NCBI GenBank assembly: GCA_044869955.1
Contig: JBIOYC010000260.1
Coordinates: 1 to 14,726 of the forward strand
Source: CALMKX01 sp044869955
GTDB taxonomy: Bacteria > Acidobacteriota > Thermoanaerobaculia > Multivoradales > SZUA-115
Direction: 5' to 3'
Length of the DNA stretch: 14,726 nucleotides
A program made the position numbers and the translations under genes. Under the pieces are notes generated by a model, which saw only the letters and a program-made list of their open reading frames with translations, ran no database searches and was not told where the DNA came from. Positions 1-14,391 of the stretch are shown one piece after another (within the stretch, counting starts at the first letter, position 1; every line of letters starts with the position of its first letter).

Positions 1-128
<128 letters not shown>

Positions 129-180
129 ACATAGCAAGGGTGAGCGAGCGGCAAGAGCGGAGTCGTAGCAAAACCAACAC

Positions 181-257
181 AGGCCAGTAGCTCGAACTGG
201 TAGAGCGCCGGTCTCCAAAACCGGATGTTGGGGGTTCGAATCCCTCCTGGCCTGCCA
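181..257 (+). tRNA. trpT: tRNA-Trp (anticodon CCA)
   Basis: A complete cloverleaf folds here. The acceptor stem AGGCCAG (181-187) pairs with CTGGCCT (247-253). The D stem GCTC (190-193) pairs with GAGC (203-206). The anticodon stem CCGGT (208-212) pairs with ACCGG (220-224), and the loop CTCCAAA places the anticodon CCA at 215-217, which reads the Trp codon UGG. The T arm has stem 230-234 with 242-246 and the loop TTCGAAT. The discriminator base is G (254), as expected for bacterial tRNA-Trp, and the 3' CCA is encoded (255-257). It lies between tuf and secE and may be processed from a tuf-secE transcript. Confidence 0.97.
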
Positions 258-282
258 AGCTCTTGGGGAAATAGTCGAGCCT

Positions 283-501
283 ATGAACTGGGACCCGCGA
301 GTCTGGTACGAGCAGTCCAAGACCTTCATCCGCGAGGTGCGGACGGAGATGAGCAAGGTGTCGTTCCCCTCCCGCGAGGAGGTGGTCGCCACCACGGCGG
401 TGGTGCTGGTGGCCAGCGTCATCTTCGCGGTCTACCTGTGGGTCGTCGACCAGGCCATCGTCTACAGCTACCAGTGGGTGGTCAGGAAGCTAGGAGCGTA
501 A
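283..501 (+). CDS. secE: Protein translocase subunit SecE
   Basis: SecE is the small essential subunit of the SecYEG channel in the inner membrane; it clamps and stabilises SecY. The protein has 72 residues. An amphipathic N-terminal helix (about residues 8-30) holds the family pattern EVRTEMSKVSFPSREEV, equivalent to the ELKKVxWPTREEV signature. One hydrophobic segment follows at about residues 34-56. This is the short single-span form found in most bacteria rather than the longer three-span enterobacterial form. The ATG follows a GGGGAA-like ribosome binding stretch near 266-271. The stop codon overlaps the nusG start (TAATG), which implies translational coupling. The tRNA-Trp gene ends only 25 bases upstream. 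Confidence 0.94.
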   Translation: MNWDPRVWYEQSKTFIREVRTEMSKVSFPSREEVVATTAVVLVASVIFAVYLWVVDQAIVYSYQWVVRKLGA

Positions 502-1055
502 TGGCTGACAGCGCAGCACCCACCAAAGAGCGGCAGTGGTACATCGTCCACACCTACTCCGGGTTCGAGGAGCGGGTGAAGGAGACGCTGCGCCAGCGCG
601 CCGACGCGCTCGGCATGGGCCACGCCTTCGGCGAGATCCGCATCCCCACCGAGACGGTGGTCGAGTACAAGGGCGGCAAGAAGCGCGAGATCGAGCGCAA
701 GTTCTTCCCCGGCTACATCCTGGTCGAGATGGAGATGTCCGATCCGGCCTGGCACGTGGTGAAGAACACGCCCAAGGTGACCGGCTTCGTGGGCACCGGC
801 AAGAAGCCCACGCCGCTGTCCGAGGACGAGGTGAACAACATCCTCGAGCAGGTGGTGACCGCCAAGGAGAAGCCGAAGCCCAAGTACGTGTTCGAGAAGG
901 GCGAGCCGGTGAAGATCATCGACGGGCCGTTCAACAACTTTTCGGGTGTGGTCGACGAGATCAACCTCGACCGCAACACGCTCAAGGTCATGGTCACCAT
1001 CTTCGGCCGGCAGACGCCGGTGGAGCTGGATTTCGCCCAAGTACAGAAGCTCTAG
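501..1055 (+). CDS. nusG: Transcription termination/antitermination factor NusG
   Basis: NusG (184 residues) binds elongating RNA polymerase. It modulates pausing and links polymerase to Rho or to the ribosome through S10. The NGN domain (about residues 12-120) begins with WYIVHTYSGFEERVK and contains the RKFFPGYILVEMEM strand and the VTGFVGTGKKPTPL segment. The KOW domain (about 132-184) has GEPVKIIDGPFNNFSGVV and ends FGRQTPVELDFAQVQKL, all diagnostic. The length is close to E. coli NusG (181). I chose the ATG at 501 because it overlaps the secE stop and starts just before the conserved WY motif. A longer in-frame extension upstream would run back through secE and the tRNA and is not credible. 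rplK follows after 18 bases. Confidence 0.97.
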   Translation: MADSAAPTKERQWYIVHTYSGFEERVKETLRQRADALGMGHAFGEIRIPTETVVEYKGGKKREIERKFFPGYILVEMEMSDPAWHVVKNTPKVTGFVGTGKKPTPLSEDEVNNILEQVVTAKEKPKPKYVFEKGEPVKIIDGPFNNFSGVVDEINLDRNTLKVMVTIFGRQTPVELDFAQVQKL

Positions 1056-1073
1056 ATCAGGCGCGAGGCAAGG

Positions 1074-1499
1074 ATGGCTAAGAAAGTCGTCGGACAAGTC
1101 AAGCTGCAGATCCCCGCGGGCCAGGCGACCCCGGCTCCGCCCGTCGGCCCGGCCCTGGGCCAGGCGGGCGTCAACATCATGGACTTCTGCAAGGCGTTCA
1201 ACGCCAAGACTCAGGGCCAGCAGGGGTTGATCATCCCGGTGGTGGTCACCGTCTATGCCGACCGCTCCTACACCTTTGTCACCAAGACGCCGCCCGCCTC
1301 GATCTTGCTGATCAAGGCGGCCGGGCTGCAGAAGGGGTCGGGCGAGCCGAACCGCAACAAGGTCGGCAAGGTGACGCAGGCGCAGATCGAGGAGATCGCC
1401 AGGACCAAGATGCCGGACTTGAACGCCGCCAGCCTCGAGGCCGCGGTGAAGACCATCTCCGGCACCGCCCGTTCGATGGGGATCGAGATCCAGAGCTAG
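1074..1499 (+). CDS. rplK: 50S ribosomal protein L11
   Basis: L11 (141 residues, the normal length) forms part of the GTPase-associated centre with 23S rRNA and the L10-L12 stalk. The N-terminal domain carries the proline-rich segment PAPPVGPALGQAGVNIMDFC (about residues 20-39), which is the thiostrepton-contact region in the family. The C-terminal rRNA-binding domain contains GSGEPNRNKVGKVT (about 88-101) and ends MGIEIQS. The ATG lies 18 bases after nusG with a purine-rich GAGGCAAGG stretch just before it. No promoter-sized gap separates it from nusG, so it is probably expressed from the same transcript. In other bacteria L1 represses the rplK-rplA message; a target hairpin was not identified here. 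Confidence 0.97.
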   Translation: MAKKVVGQVKLQIPAGQATPAPPVGPALGQAGVNIMDFCKAFNAKTQGQQGLIIPVVVTVYADRSYTFVTKTPPASILLIKAAGLQKGSGEPNRNKVGKVTQAQIEEIARTKMPDLNAASLEAAVKTISGTARSMGIEIQS

Positions 1500-1536
1500 G
1501 GCCCAGACAGGCCAGGCCAGAAGCGAGGAGACGACG

Positions 1537-2238
1537 GTGGCAAAGCACGGCAAGCGCTATCGCGCCGCGACACAGAAGGTGGAGCAGAAGCCATACCCCC
1601 TGGCCGAGGCCGTGGGCCTGGTCAAGGGCAACGCCAAGGCGAAGTTCGACGAGACCATCGAGATCGCCATGCGCCTGGGGGTCGATCCCCGCCACGCCGA
1701 CCAGATGGTGCGCGGCACGGTGGTGTTGCCCCACGGCACGGGCAAGACGGTTCGGGTGCTGGTGTTCGCCGACGGCGAGAAGATCAAGGAAGCGCAGGAC
1801 GCCGGCGCCGACTTCGTGGGCGGCGAGGATCTGGCGAAGCGGATCACCGAGGGCTGGCTGGACTTCGACGCCGTGGTCTCCACCCCGGACATGATGAAGG
1901 TCGCCGGCCGGCTGGGGCGGGTGCTCGGCCCTCGCGGCCTGATGCCCAACCCGAAGACCGGCACGGTGACCATGGATGTGACCAAGGCGATCTCGGACAT
2001 CAAGGCCGGCAAGGTGGAGTTCCGGGTCGAGAAGGCGGGCATCGTGCACGCCCCGGTGGGCAAGGCCTCGTTCCAGGCGGAGCAGCTCACCGCCAACGCC
2101 GAGGCGCTGATCGGTGCGGTGATGAAGGCCAAGCCGCCGGCGGCCAAGGGCAAGTACGTGAAGTCGCTGGCGCTGTCCTCGACCATGGGGCCGGGCGTGC
2201 GGGTCGACGACAGCGCCCTGGTGACGGCGGAAGCGTAA
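1537..2238 (+). CDS. rplA: 50S ribosomal protein L1
   Basis: L1 (233 residues) builds the mobile L1 stalk that helps release deacylated tRNA, and in many bacteria it represses its own operon. Recognisable features are MAKHGKRYRAA at the start, the early block FDETIEIAMRLGVDPRHADQ, the central LGRVLGPRGLMPNPKTGTVT signature (residues about 127-146), and the closing half AVMKAKPPAAKGKYVKSLALSSTMGPGVRVD. The start is GTG at 1537, supported by a GAGGAG ribosome binding site at 1525-1530 and by alignment with the family N-terminus MAKxGKR. The length matches the usual 230-235. The next gene, rplJ, begins only 12 bases after the stop. Confidence 0.97.
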   Translation: MAKHGKRYRAATQKVEQKPYPLAEAVGLVKGNAKAKFDETIEIAMRLGVDPRHADQMVRGTVVLPHGTGKTVRVLVFADGEKIKEAQDAGADFVGGEDLAKRITEGWLDFDAVVSTPDMMKVAGRLGRVLGPRGLMPNPKTGTVTMDVTKAISDIKAGKVEFRVEKAGIVHAPVGKASFQAEQLTANAEALIGAVMKAKPPAAKGKYVKSLALSSTMGPGVRVDDSALVTAEA

Positions 2239-2250
2239 GGAGAGACGACG

Positions 2251-2787
2251 ATGGCGCTCAGCCAGGCGAAGAAGCACGATCTCACGGTCAAGTACACCTC
2301 GGAGCTGGCCGTGGCGCGGCACGCCTTCGTGATGGGGTACCAGGGCATCAAGGTGCCGCAGGTCACGGAGCTGCGCGAGAAGGTGCGCCAGAGCGGCGGC
2401 ACCTACGTGGTGGTCAAGAACACGCTCGCCCTGCGCGCCATCGACGGCCAGGCGCTGGCCGAGCTCAAGTCGCAGTTCACCGGCGCCACGGCGGTGGCCT
2501 TCACCAACGGCGACGTGGTGGCGTTGGCCAAGACGCTGACCCAGTTCGCCAAGGACGTGCCGGCCATCCAGTTCAAGGGCGGCATCGTCGAGGGCCAGGC
2601 GATCGCGGCCGACCAGGTCAAGGACATCGCCAACCTGCCGGGCCGCAAGGAGCTGATCGCCAAGCTCCTCTTCCTGCTGCAGTCGCCGATCTCGCGCTTC
2701 GTGCGCACGCTGGCGGCGATCCCGCGGGACTTCGTGGTGGTGCTCGACCAGGTCCGCCTGAAGAAGGAAGGCCAGGCCGAAGCCTAG
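2251..2787 (+). CDS. rplJ: 50S ribosomal protein L10
   Basis: L10 (178 residues) anchors the L7/L12 dimers to the ribosome at the base of the stalk. The N-terminal rRNA-binding domain holds YQGIKVPQVTELREKVRQSG and the VVKNTLALRAI motif (about residues 50-60), typical of the family. The C-terminal helix (about 130-178, including SPISRFVRTLAAIPRDFVVVLDQV) is where L12 dimers dock. The ATG follows AAGGAGAGACG, a clear ribosome binding site overlapping the end of rplA. The 12-base gap to rplA leaves no room for the long untranslated L10 leader that precedes rplJ in many bacteria. Confidence 0.97.
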   Translation: MALSQAKKHDLTVKYTSELAVARHAFVMGYQGIKVPQVTELREKVRQSGGTYVVVKNTLALRAIDGQALAELKSQFTGATAVAFTNGDVVALAKTLTQFAKDVPAIQFKGGIVEGQAIAADQVKDIANLPGRKELIAKLLFLLQSPISRFVRTLAAIPRDFVVVLDQVRLKKEGQAEA

Positions 2788-2803
2788 AGATCAAGAAAGA
2801 CCG

Positions 2804-2831
2804 TCACCGGACCCACGCGGTCGAGCGGTGA
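2804..2831 (+). promoter_or_regulatory. Hairpin just upstream of the rplL ribosome binding site
   Basis: In the 60-base rplJ-rplL gap, TCACCG (2804-2809) pairs with CGGTGA (2826-2831). The inner segment GACC (2810-2813) pairs with GGTC (2819-2822) around a five-base loop, leaving a three-base bulge (2823-2825). The stem ends five bases before the AAGGAG ribosome binding site at 2836-2841. The position suggests a role in rplL translation or mRNA stability, since L12 must be made in several-fold excess over L10. The complementarity is visible; the role is inferred. Confidence 0.45.
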
Positions 2832-2847
2832 GACTAAGGAGACAGAG

Positions 2848-3228
2848 ATGGCAGTCGCAACCCAGGAACTGATCAGTCAGATCGACCAGATGACCGTGCT
2901 CGAGCTCAACCAGCTCGTCAAAGCGCTCGAGGAGCACTACGGCGTCTCCGCCGCCGCGGCGGCGGTGGCCGTGGCTCCGGCCGGCGGCGGCGCCGCCGTC
3001 GAGGCGGTCGAGGAGAAGACCGAGTTCGACGTGATCTTGAAGGAAGCTGGCGAGAAGAAGATCAACGTCATCAAGGCGGTGCGCGAGGTCACCAGCCTCG
3101 GCCTCAAGGAAGCCAAGGACCTGGTGGAGGGCGCCCCGCAGCCGGTCAAGCAGGGCGTCTCCAAAGACGAGGCGGCGGCGATCAAGAAGAAGTTCGAAGA
3201 GGCCGGCGCTACCGTCGAGGTCAAGTAA
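2848..3228 (+). CDS. rplL: 50S ribosomal protein L7/L12
   Basis: L7/L12 (126 residues) forms the multi-copy stalk that recruits and activates translational GTPases such as EF-Tu and EF-G. The N-terminal dimerisation and L10-binding domain (about 1-35) is followed by a flexible hinge rich in Ala, Gly and Val (about 34-53). The conserved C-terminal factor-binding domain follows, with EKTEFDVILKEAGEKKINVI (about 55-74), the LGLKEAKDLVEGAP motif (about 84-97), and an ending in EEAGATVEVK. The ATG is preceded by AAGGAG at 2836-2841. The gene lies 60 bases after rplJ, the standard order. A 302-base structured spacer follows it before rpoB. Confidence 0.97.
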   Translation: MAVATQELISQIDQMTVLELNQLVKALEEHYGVSAAAAAVAVAPAGGGAAVEAVEEKTEFDVILKEAGEKKINVIKAVREVTSLGLKEAKDLVEGAPQPVKQGVSKDEAAAIKKKFEEAGATVEVK

Positions 3229-3264
3229 GCGGCTGTCGTTGCTCAGCAGCACTCGGGCAGCCGC
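3229..3264 (+). promoter_or_regulatory. Hairpin directly after the rplL stop codon
   Basis: GCGGCTG (3229-3235) pairs perfectly with CAGCCGC (3258-3264). Inside the 22-base loop, TGCT (3240-3243) can pair with AGCA (3248-3251). No run of T follows, so this is not a standard intrinsic terminator. It may be an RNA processing or stability element, or part of an attenuator between the ribosomal protein and polymerase genes. The function is inferred. Confidence 0.4.
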
Positions 3265-3299
3265 CGCCGCTTCCAGGGGAGCGCGCGGCAAGTGGATCC

Positions 3300-3320
3300 G
3301 GGGCCTCACGGCCCCCACCT
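3300..3320 (+). terminator. Possible weak attenuator hairpin in the rplL-rpoB spacer
   Basis: GGGGCC (3300-3305) and GGCCCC (3310-3315) form a perfect 6-bp GC stem with a TCAC tetraloop, followed by CCACCTTT. Only three T residues come soon after the stem, so any termination would be partial. Partial attenuation between rplL and rpoB is known in E. coli and would reduce polymerase expression relative to ribosomal proteins. Here it is an inference from position and stem strength. Confidence 0.35.
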
Positions 3321-3350
3321 TTGGCGTAGACAAAGCGCACTTGCTACTCT
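3321..3350 (+). promoter_or_regulatory. Possible internal promoter for rpoBC
   Basis: A sigma70-like arrangement is visible: TTGGCG (3321-3326), an 18-base spacer, and TACTCT (3345-3350). The -10 is preceded by TGC at 3342-3344, an extended -10 element. The -10 matches the consensus at the three most important positions only, so the assignment is tentative. Initiation would fall near 3357, just before the large hairpin at 3361, leaving a structured leader of about 175 bases before rpoB. Confidence 0.25.
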
Positions 3351-3360
3351 GCCCAGAACG

Positions 3361-3412
3361 AACCATGCCCTCCACCCCCGCGCTCGACAGAGCAGCGGGG
3401 AGGGGCATGGTT
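3361..3412 (+). promoter_or_regulatory. Long inverted repeat in the rpoB leader
   Basis: AACCATGCCC followed by TCC and CCCCGC (3361-3381) is complementary to GCGGGGAGGGGCATGGTT (3395-3412). The stem is about 17 pairs with a small internal mismatch and a loop of roughly 13 bases. It is the strongest structure in the 302-base spacer. No T tract follows (CCGCCTGTC instead), so a terminator is unlikely. A processing site, comparable in position to the RNase III site in the E. coli rplL-rpoB spacer, or a protein-binding leader element, are possible readings. Confidence 0.5.
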
Positions 3413-3433
3413 CCGCCTGTCTTTGGCAAGCCC

Positions 3434-3452
3434 GCCGGCCCCTGCGGCCGGC
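3434..3452 (+). repeat. Short perfect hairpin in the rpoB leader
   Basis: GCCGGCC (3434-3440) and GGCCGGC (3446-3452) form a perfect 7-bp stem around the five-base loop CCTGC. It sits about 80 bases before the rpoB start. It is a further element of the structured rplL-rpoB spacer; its function is unknown, and such GC palindromes also arise by chance in GC-rich DNA. Confidence 0.35.
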
Positions 3453-3530
3453 CCGGCCCATTCGGCTCGGCGAGAGCTTGCAGCATCGAAACAGCGCGGC
3501 GTGCCTAGTCGTGCGAGCAGGAAAGGCGAT

Positions 3531-7799
<4,269 letters not shown>

Positions 7800-7821
7800 A
7801 AGTTGACGATCATCCGGCACT

Positions 7822-7835
7822 AGGGAGGTACTCCT

Positions 7836-7838
<3 letters not shown>
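7822..7838 (+). promoter_or_regulatory. Ribosome binding site deciding the TTG start of rpoC
   Basis: AGGGAGGT (7822-7829) lies seven bases before TTG at 7836-7838 and is close to the ideal Shine-Dalgarno sequence. There is no ATG or GTG nearby in frame, and translation from this TTG gives the conserved RpoC N-terminus. The strong site may compensate for the weak initiation codon. Confidence 0.8.
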
Positions 7839-12017
<4,179 letters not shown>

Positions 12018-12046
12018 AAGCGGCGGCTCTTCTGCGTGCAGTACCG

Positions 12047-12081
12047 AAACGGCCGAGCGCGGGCTCGGCCGTTTGTTATTT
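12047..12081 (+). terminator. Intrinsic terminator of the rpoBC operon
   Basis: AAACGGCCGAGC (12047-12058) and GCTCGGCCGTTT (12063-12074) form a perfect 12-bp stem with a GCGG tetraloop, continuing into TTTGTTATTT (12072-12081). This is a textbook Rho-independent terminator placed 29 bases after the rpoC stop. On the other strand the stem is followed by only three T residues, so it may terminate the convergent - strand gene (stop at 12099) weakly at best. Confidence 0.93.
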
Positions 12082-12098
12082 CCAGGGAGCTCACCGCC

Positions 12099-14189
12099 CT
12101 ACGGACAGGTGGCGAAGGCGTTGGTGTCGAGGATCGGCTGGAAGGGGGTCGACTGGGGGTTGGTGTAGGTCTCGACCGTCCCGGTCTGCGTGTCCTCGAC
12201 GGTGATCACGGCGCGGACGTTGGTCAGGCCGCCGGCGAACATCCAGTAGCGCTGGTTCAGGGTGCAGGCGTTGAGCACCTTGAGGATCACCTCGACGTTG
12301 CTGGCGTTGAAGAACCAGAAGTAGCCGGTGTCGGCGGTGAGCTGCACGCCGTGGGCCTCGCCCGACTGGCCCTGCGGCGTCTGCCAGTCGATCGAGATCC
12401 GGAAGCGACCGTTGTTCAGCAGCAGCTCGGTGTCGTCACCCTTGGCCTCGAGGGCGGCGAAGTCGAACGGCGCGTCGCTCGATGCGACGGCTGCGAGAGC
12501 CTCCTCCTCGAACCCGGCGAGCTCCAGCTCCGCGGCGCGCGGCCCGGCTTCCAGCTCCGAGCTGGCGAGATCCAACTCTACCGAGCTCGCCGAGGAGTTG
12601 GGGCAGATGGCGAGCGCGTCGGTGTCGAGGATCGGCGGGAAGGGCCGGCCGAGCGGGTTGTGGTAGTCGGCCGTGGCGCCGGTCAGGATGTCGGTGACCA
12701 AGATGTCGACCTCGACGTTGGTGAGCCCCGCCGAGAACACCCAGTAGCGCTGGTTGACGCCGCAGGCGTCGAGCACCTTGAGCACCATCTCGACGTTGGT
12801 GTCACGGAAGAACCAGAAGTAGCCGGTGTCGCGCGTGAGCTGCACCGCTTGGCCGTCGCCGGACTCGCCGTTGCTGGTGCGCCAGCGGGTTTCGACCAGG
12901 AAGCGGCCGTCGCCCAGGCAGAGGCGCGTCGGCCCCGCGGTGCAGTCGCCGGTCAGCAGGCGGGCGCGGATGTTGGCCAGTGCGTTTCCCGTCGCGGCGG
13001 ACCACACCGCCACGAAGTCGCCGGCCGGGAGCGCGGCTACGGCCACGTCCTCCCGCAGAGCCACGCCGGGCCCATTGAGCGGGAACTCGGCGCCCTGGGG
13101 CGTGCCGTCGAGGTCGACCAGCCGGCCGCGGATCTGGTGGTTGCCATTGAGCGGGTTCTCCAGGCTGTGCCAGGCGACCAGCACCTGCTCGTCGCCCGCC
13201 GCCACGGCAGGCTCGTCCTGCGAGCCGGCGGTCGTGGTGTTGGCCTGGACCTCCGCGCCGGCGTTGGCGCCGCCGGCGGCGAAGAGCTGGGCGTGGGCGC
13301 TGGCCAGCGCATGGTCCGAGCCGCCCGACTCCTCGCCCTGCCAGGCGATCACCGACGCGCCACCGGCGTTCACCGCCACCGCCGGCTTGTGCTGCCGGCG
13401 ATCGACGAAGGTGTTGACCTGGAAGTCCGGGCCCTGGGCCGCGCCGCCGGAGCCGAAGCGGCGCGCCTGCACGCTGCCGAAGGAGTCGTCCGAGCCCGCC
13501 GACTCGCCGCTCCAGGAGATCAGGAAGCCGTTGCTCGGCAGAGCGGCGATCGCCGCCCCCGCCTGCGGTCCGGTGGTGAAGGAGTTGACCCGGAACTCCG
13601 CGCCGAGCGGGGTGCCGGCCGACGAGTAGCGCCGGGCCTGGATGTCGACGTCCGCGACGTCGATCGACGCCGGGCCGGGGCCCTCCCAGGCGATCACGAT
13701 CTCGCCGTTGCCGAGCACCGCCACCGCCGGCTCGACCTGGCGGCCGGGGAGGTGGGTGTTGACCATGAAGTCCGCTCCCTGCGGGGTGCCGTCGGCGGCG
13801 AAGCGCCGAGCGCGGATGTCGAAGCTGTCGGGGGTGAAGAAGTCGAGGAAGTTGAGCCAGGCGACCACGAAGCCGCCGTTGGGCGCCACCGCAACCGCCG
13901 GCGAGCCGTGGAAGCCGGTGGTGGTCGAGTTGATGACGAAGTCCGCTCCCTGTGGGGCCCCGTCCGCGGCGAAGCGGCGGGCGCGGATCTGCGTCGGGAC
14001 CGCGGCACCGGGCTCCCTGGCCGTCTGCCACACCACCACGAAGCTGCCCGCCGAGTGCGACGCCACCGCCGGCGTGAGCTGGTCGCCCGAGCTGTCGGTA
14101 TTGACCTGGATCTCCTGCGCGGCCAGCGTGGCGCTCCACGCCAGTGCAAGGCCGGCGCACACCAGCCCGGCGAACCTTCTCTTGCCCAT
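12099..14189 (-). CDS. Exported protein with seven propeller-type repeats and a duplicated C-terminal domain
   Basis: This protein of 696 residues has no function I can name. A signal peptide (about 1-24: MGKRR, a hydrophobic core, then ATLAAQ) predicts export. Residues 27-413 contain seven repeats of about 57 residues, each with a VNT-like strand, PAVAV, G-F-V-V-A-W, IRARRF and a DGTPQGADF turn; this suggests a seven-bladed beta-propeller. Two C-terminal domains, 427-530 and 593-696, align without gaps at 59 of 104 identical residues. They share LTxDTGYFWFF, NQRYW, GLTNV and an ending in ILDT then CP, with paired cysteines C476/C529 and C642/C695. An acidic, Ala-rich linker (531-590) joins them. 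The ATG at 14189 is chosen because GGAGGT lies seven bases before it and it begins the signal peptide; the longer frame upstream is non-coding. It is convergent with rpoC. Similar proteins occur, as I recall, in Acidobacteriota. Confidence 0.9.
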   Translation of the reverse strand: MGKRRFAGLVCAGLALAWSATLAAQEIQVNTDSSGDQLTPAVASHSAGSFVVVWQTAREPGAAVPTQIRARRFAADGAPQGADFVINSTTTGFHGSPAVAVAPNGGFVVAWLNFLDFFTPDSFDIRARRFAADGTPQGADFMVNTHLPGRQVEPAVAVLGNGEIVIAWEGPGPASIDVADVDIQARRYSSAGTPLGAEFRVNSFTTGPQAGAAIAALPSNGFLISWSGESAGSDDSFGSVQARRFGSGGAAQGPDFQVNTFVDRRQHKPAVAVNAGGASVIAWQGEESGGSDHALASAHAQLFAAGGANAGAEVQANTTTAGSQDEPAVAAGDEQVLVAWHSLENPLNGNHQIRGRLVDLDGTPQGAEFPLNGPGVALREDVAVAALPAGDFVAVWSAATGNALANIRARLLTGDCTAGPTRLCLGDGRFLVETRWRTSNGESGDGQAVQLTRDTGYFWFFRDTNVEMVLKVLDACGVNQRYWVFSAGLTNVEVDILVTDILTGATADYHNPLGRPFPPILDTDALAICPNSSASSVELDLASSELEAGPRAAELELAGFEEEALAAVASSDAPFDFAALEAKGDDTELLLNNGRFRISIDWQTPQGQSGEAHGVQLTADTGYFWFFNASNVEVILKVLNACTLNQRYWMFAGGLTNVRAVITVEDTQTGTVETYTNPQSTPFQPILDTNAFATCP

Positions 14190-14391
14190 GGATATACCTC
14201 CGTGCTGAGTAGGCTGCCGAGTGGTACGCGCGGCGGGCCCGAGTCGTTTATGCCCGGCGAGCATATCGATAGATCTCAAGGTGGCGCAAGGGCGAGCTCG
14301 GTCGAAACCTGTTTGACGAGTTTTGCCAGCCGATGGCGCATCCCCCAGCAAGGATACCGAGAGCTTTCGGTCGACGAGGAGGGAGAGCCAC
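14190..14391. promoter_or_regulatory. Divergent intergenic region
   Basis: These 202 bases separate two divergently transcribed genes for exported proteins and must hold both promoters unless transcription enters from outside. The middle (about 14250-14330) is noticeably richer in A+T than the flanking genes. It includes a candidate - strand promoter (14260-14289), an imperfect inverted repeat GTCGAAAC-CT-GTTTGAC (14301-14317), and a near-palindrome CCGAGAGCTTTCGG (14357-14370). No convincing -10 for the + strand gene was found, although TTGACG (14313-14318) resembles a -35. Confidence 0.6.
14260..14289 (-). promoter_or_regulatory. Possible promoter of the - strand exported-protein gene
   Basis: Read on the - strand, TTGCGC (14289-14284) and TATGCT (14265-14260) are separated by 18 bases and resemble -35 and -10 elements. 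The -10 matches the consensus at four of six positions and the -35 at three. Initiation near 14253 would give a leader of about 64 bases ending in the GGAGGT ribosome binding site. Confidence 0.3.

Noticed and set aside
225..500. N-terminal extension of NusG starting inside the tRNA-Trp gene
   Set aside because: The in-frame extension overlaps the tRNA and all of secE in another frame and has no family similarity. The ATG at 501 gives the normal NusG length.
2961..3000. GCC/GCG-rich near-repeat in rplL
   Set aside because: It encodes the normal Ala/Gly-rich hinge of L7/L12, so it is not an independent repeat element.
3423..3530. 36-codon extension of RpoB from a TTG at 3423
   Set aside because: There is no good ribosome binding site, the composition is Ala/Pro/Arg-rich with no family match, and it overlaps the structured leader. 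The ATG at 3531 fits the family start.
12328..14208. Long + strand frames opposite the exported-protein gene
   Set aside because: They are Ser/Pro/Ala/Arg-rich shadow translations of the repeat protein, without ribosome binding sites or recognisable domains.
14313..14341. TTGACG as -35 of a promoter for the + strand gene at 14392
   Set aside because: No acceptable -10 lies 16-19 bases downstream; the sequence there is GCGCATCCC. It is left as a remark only.
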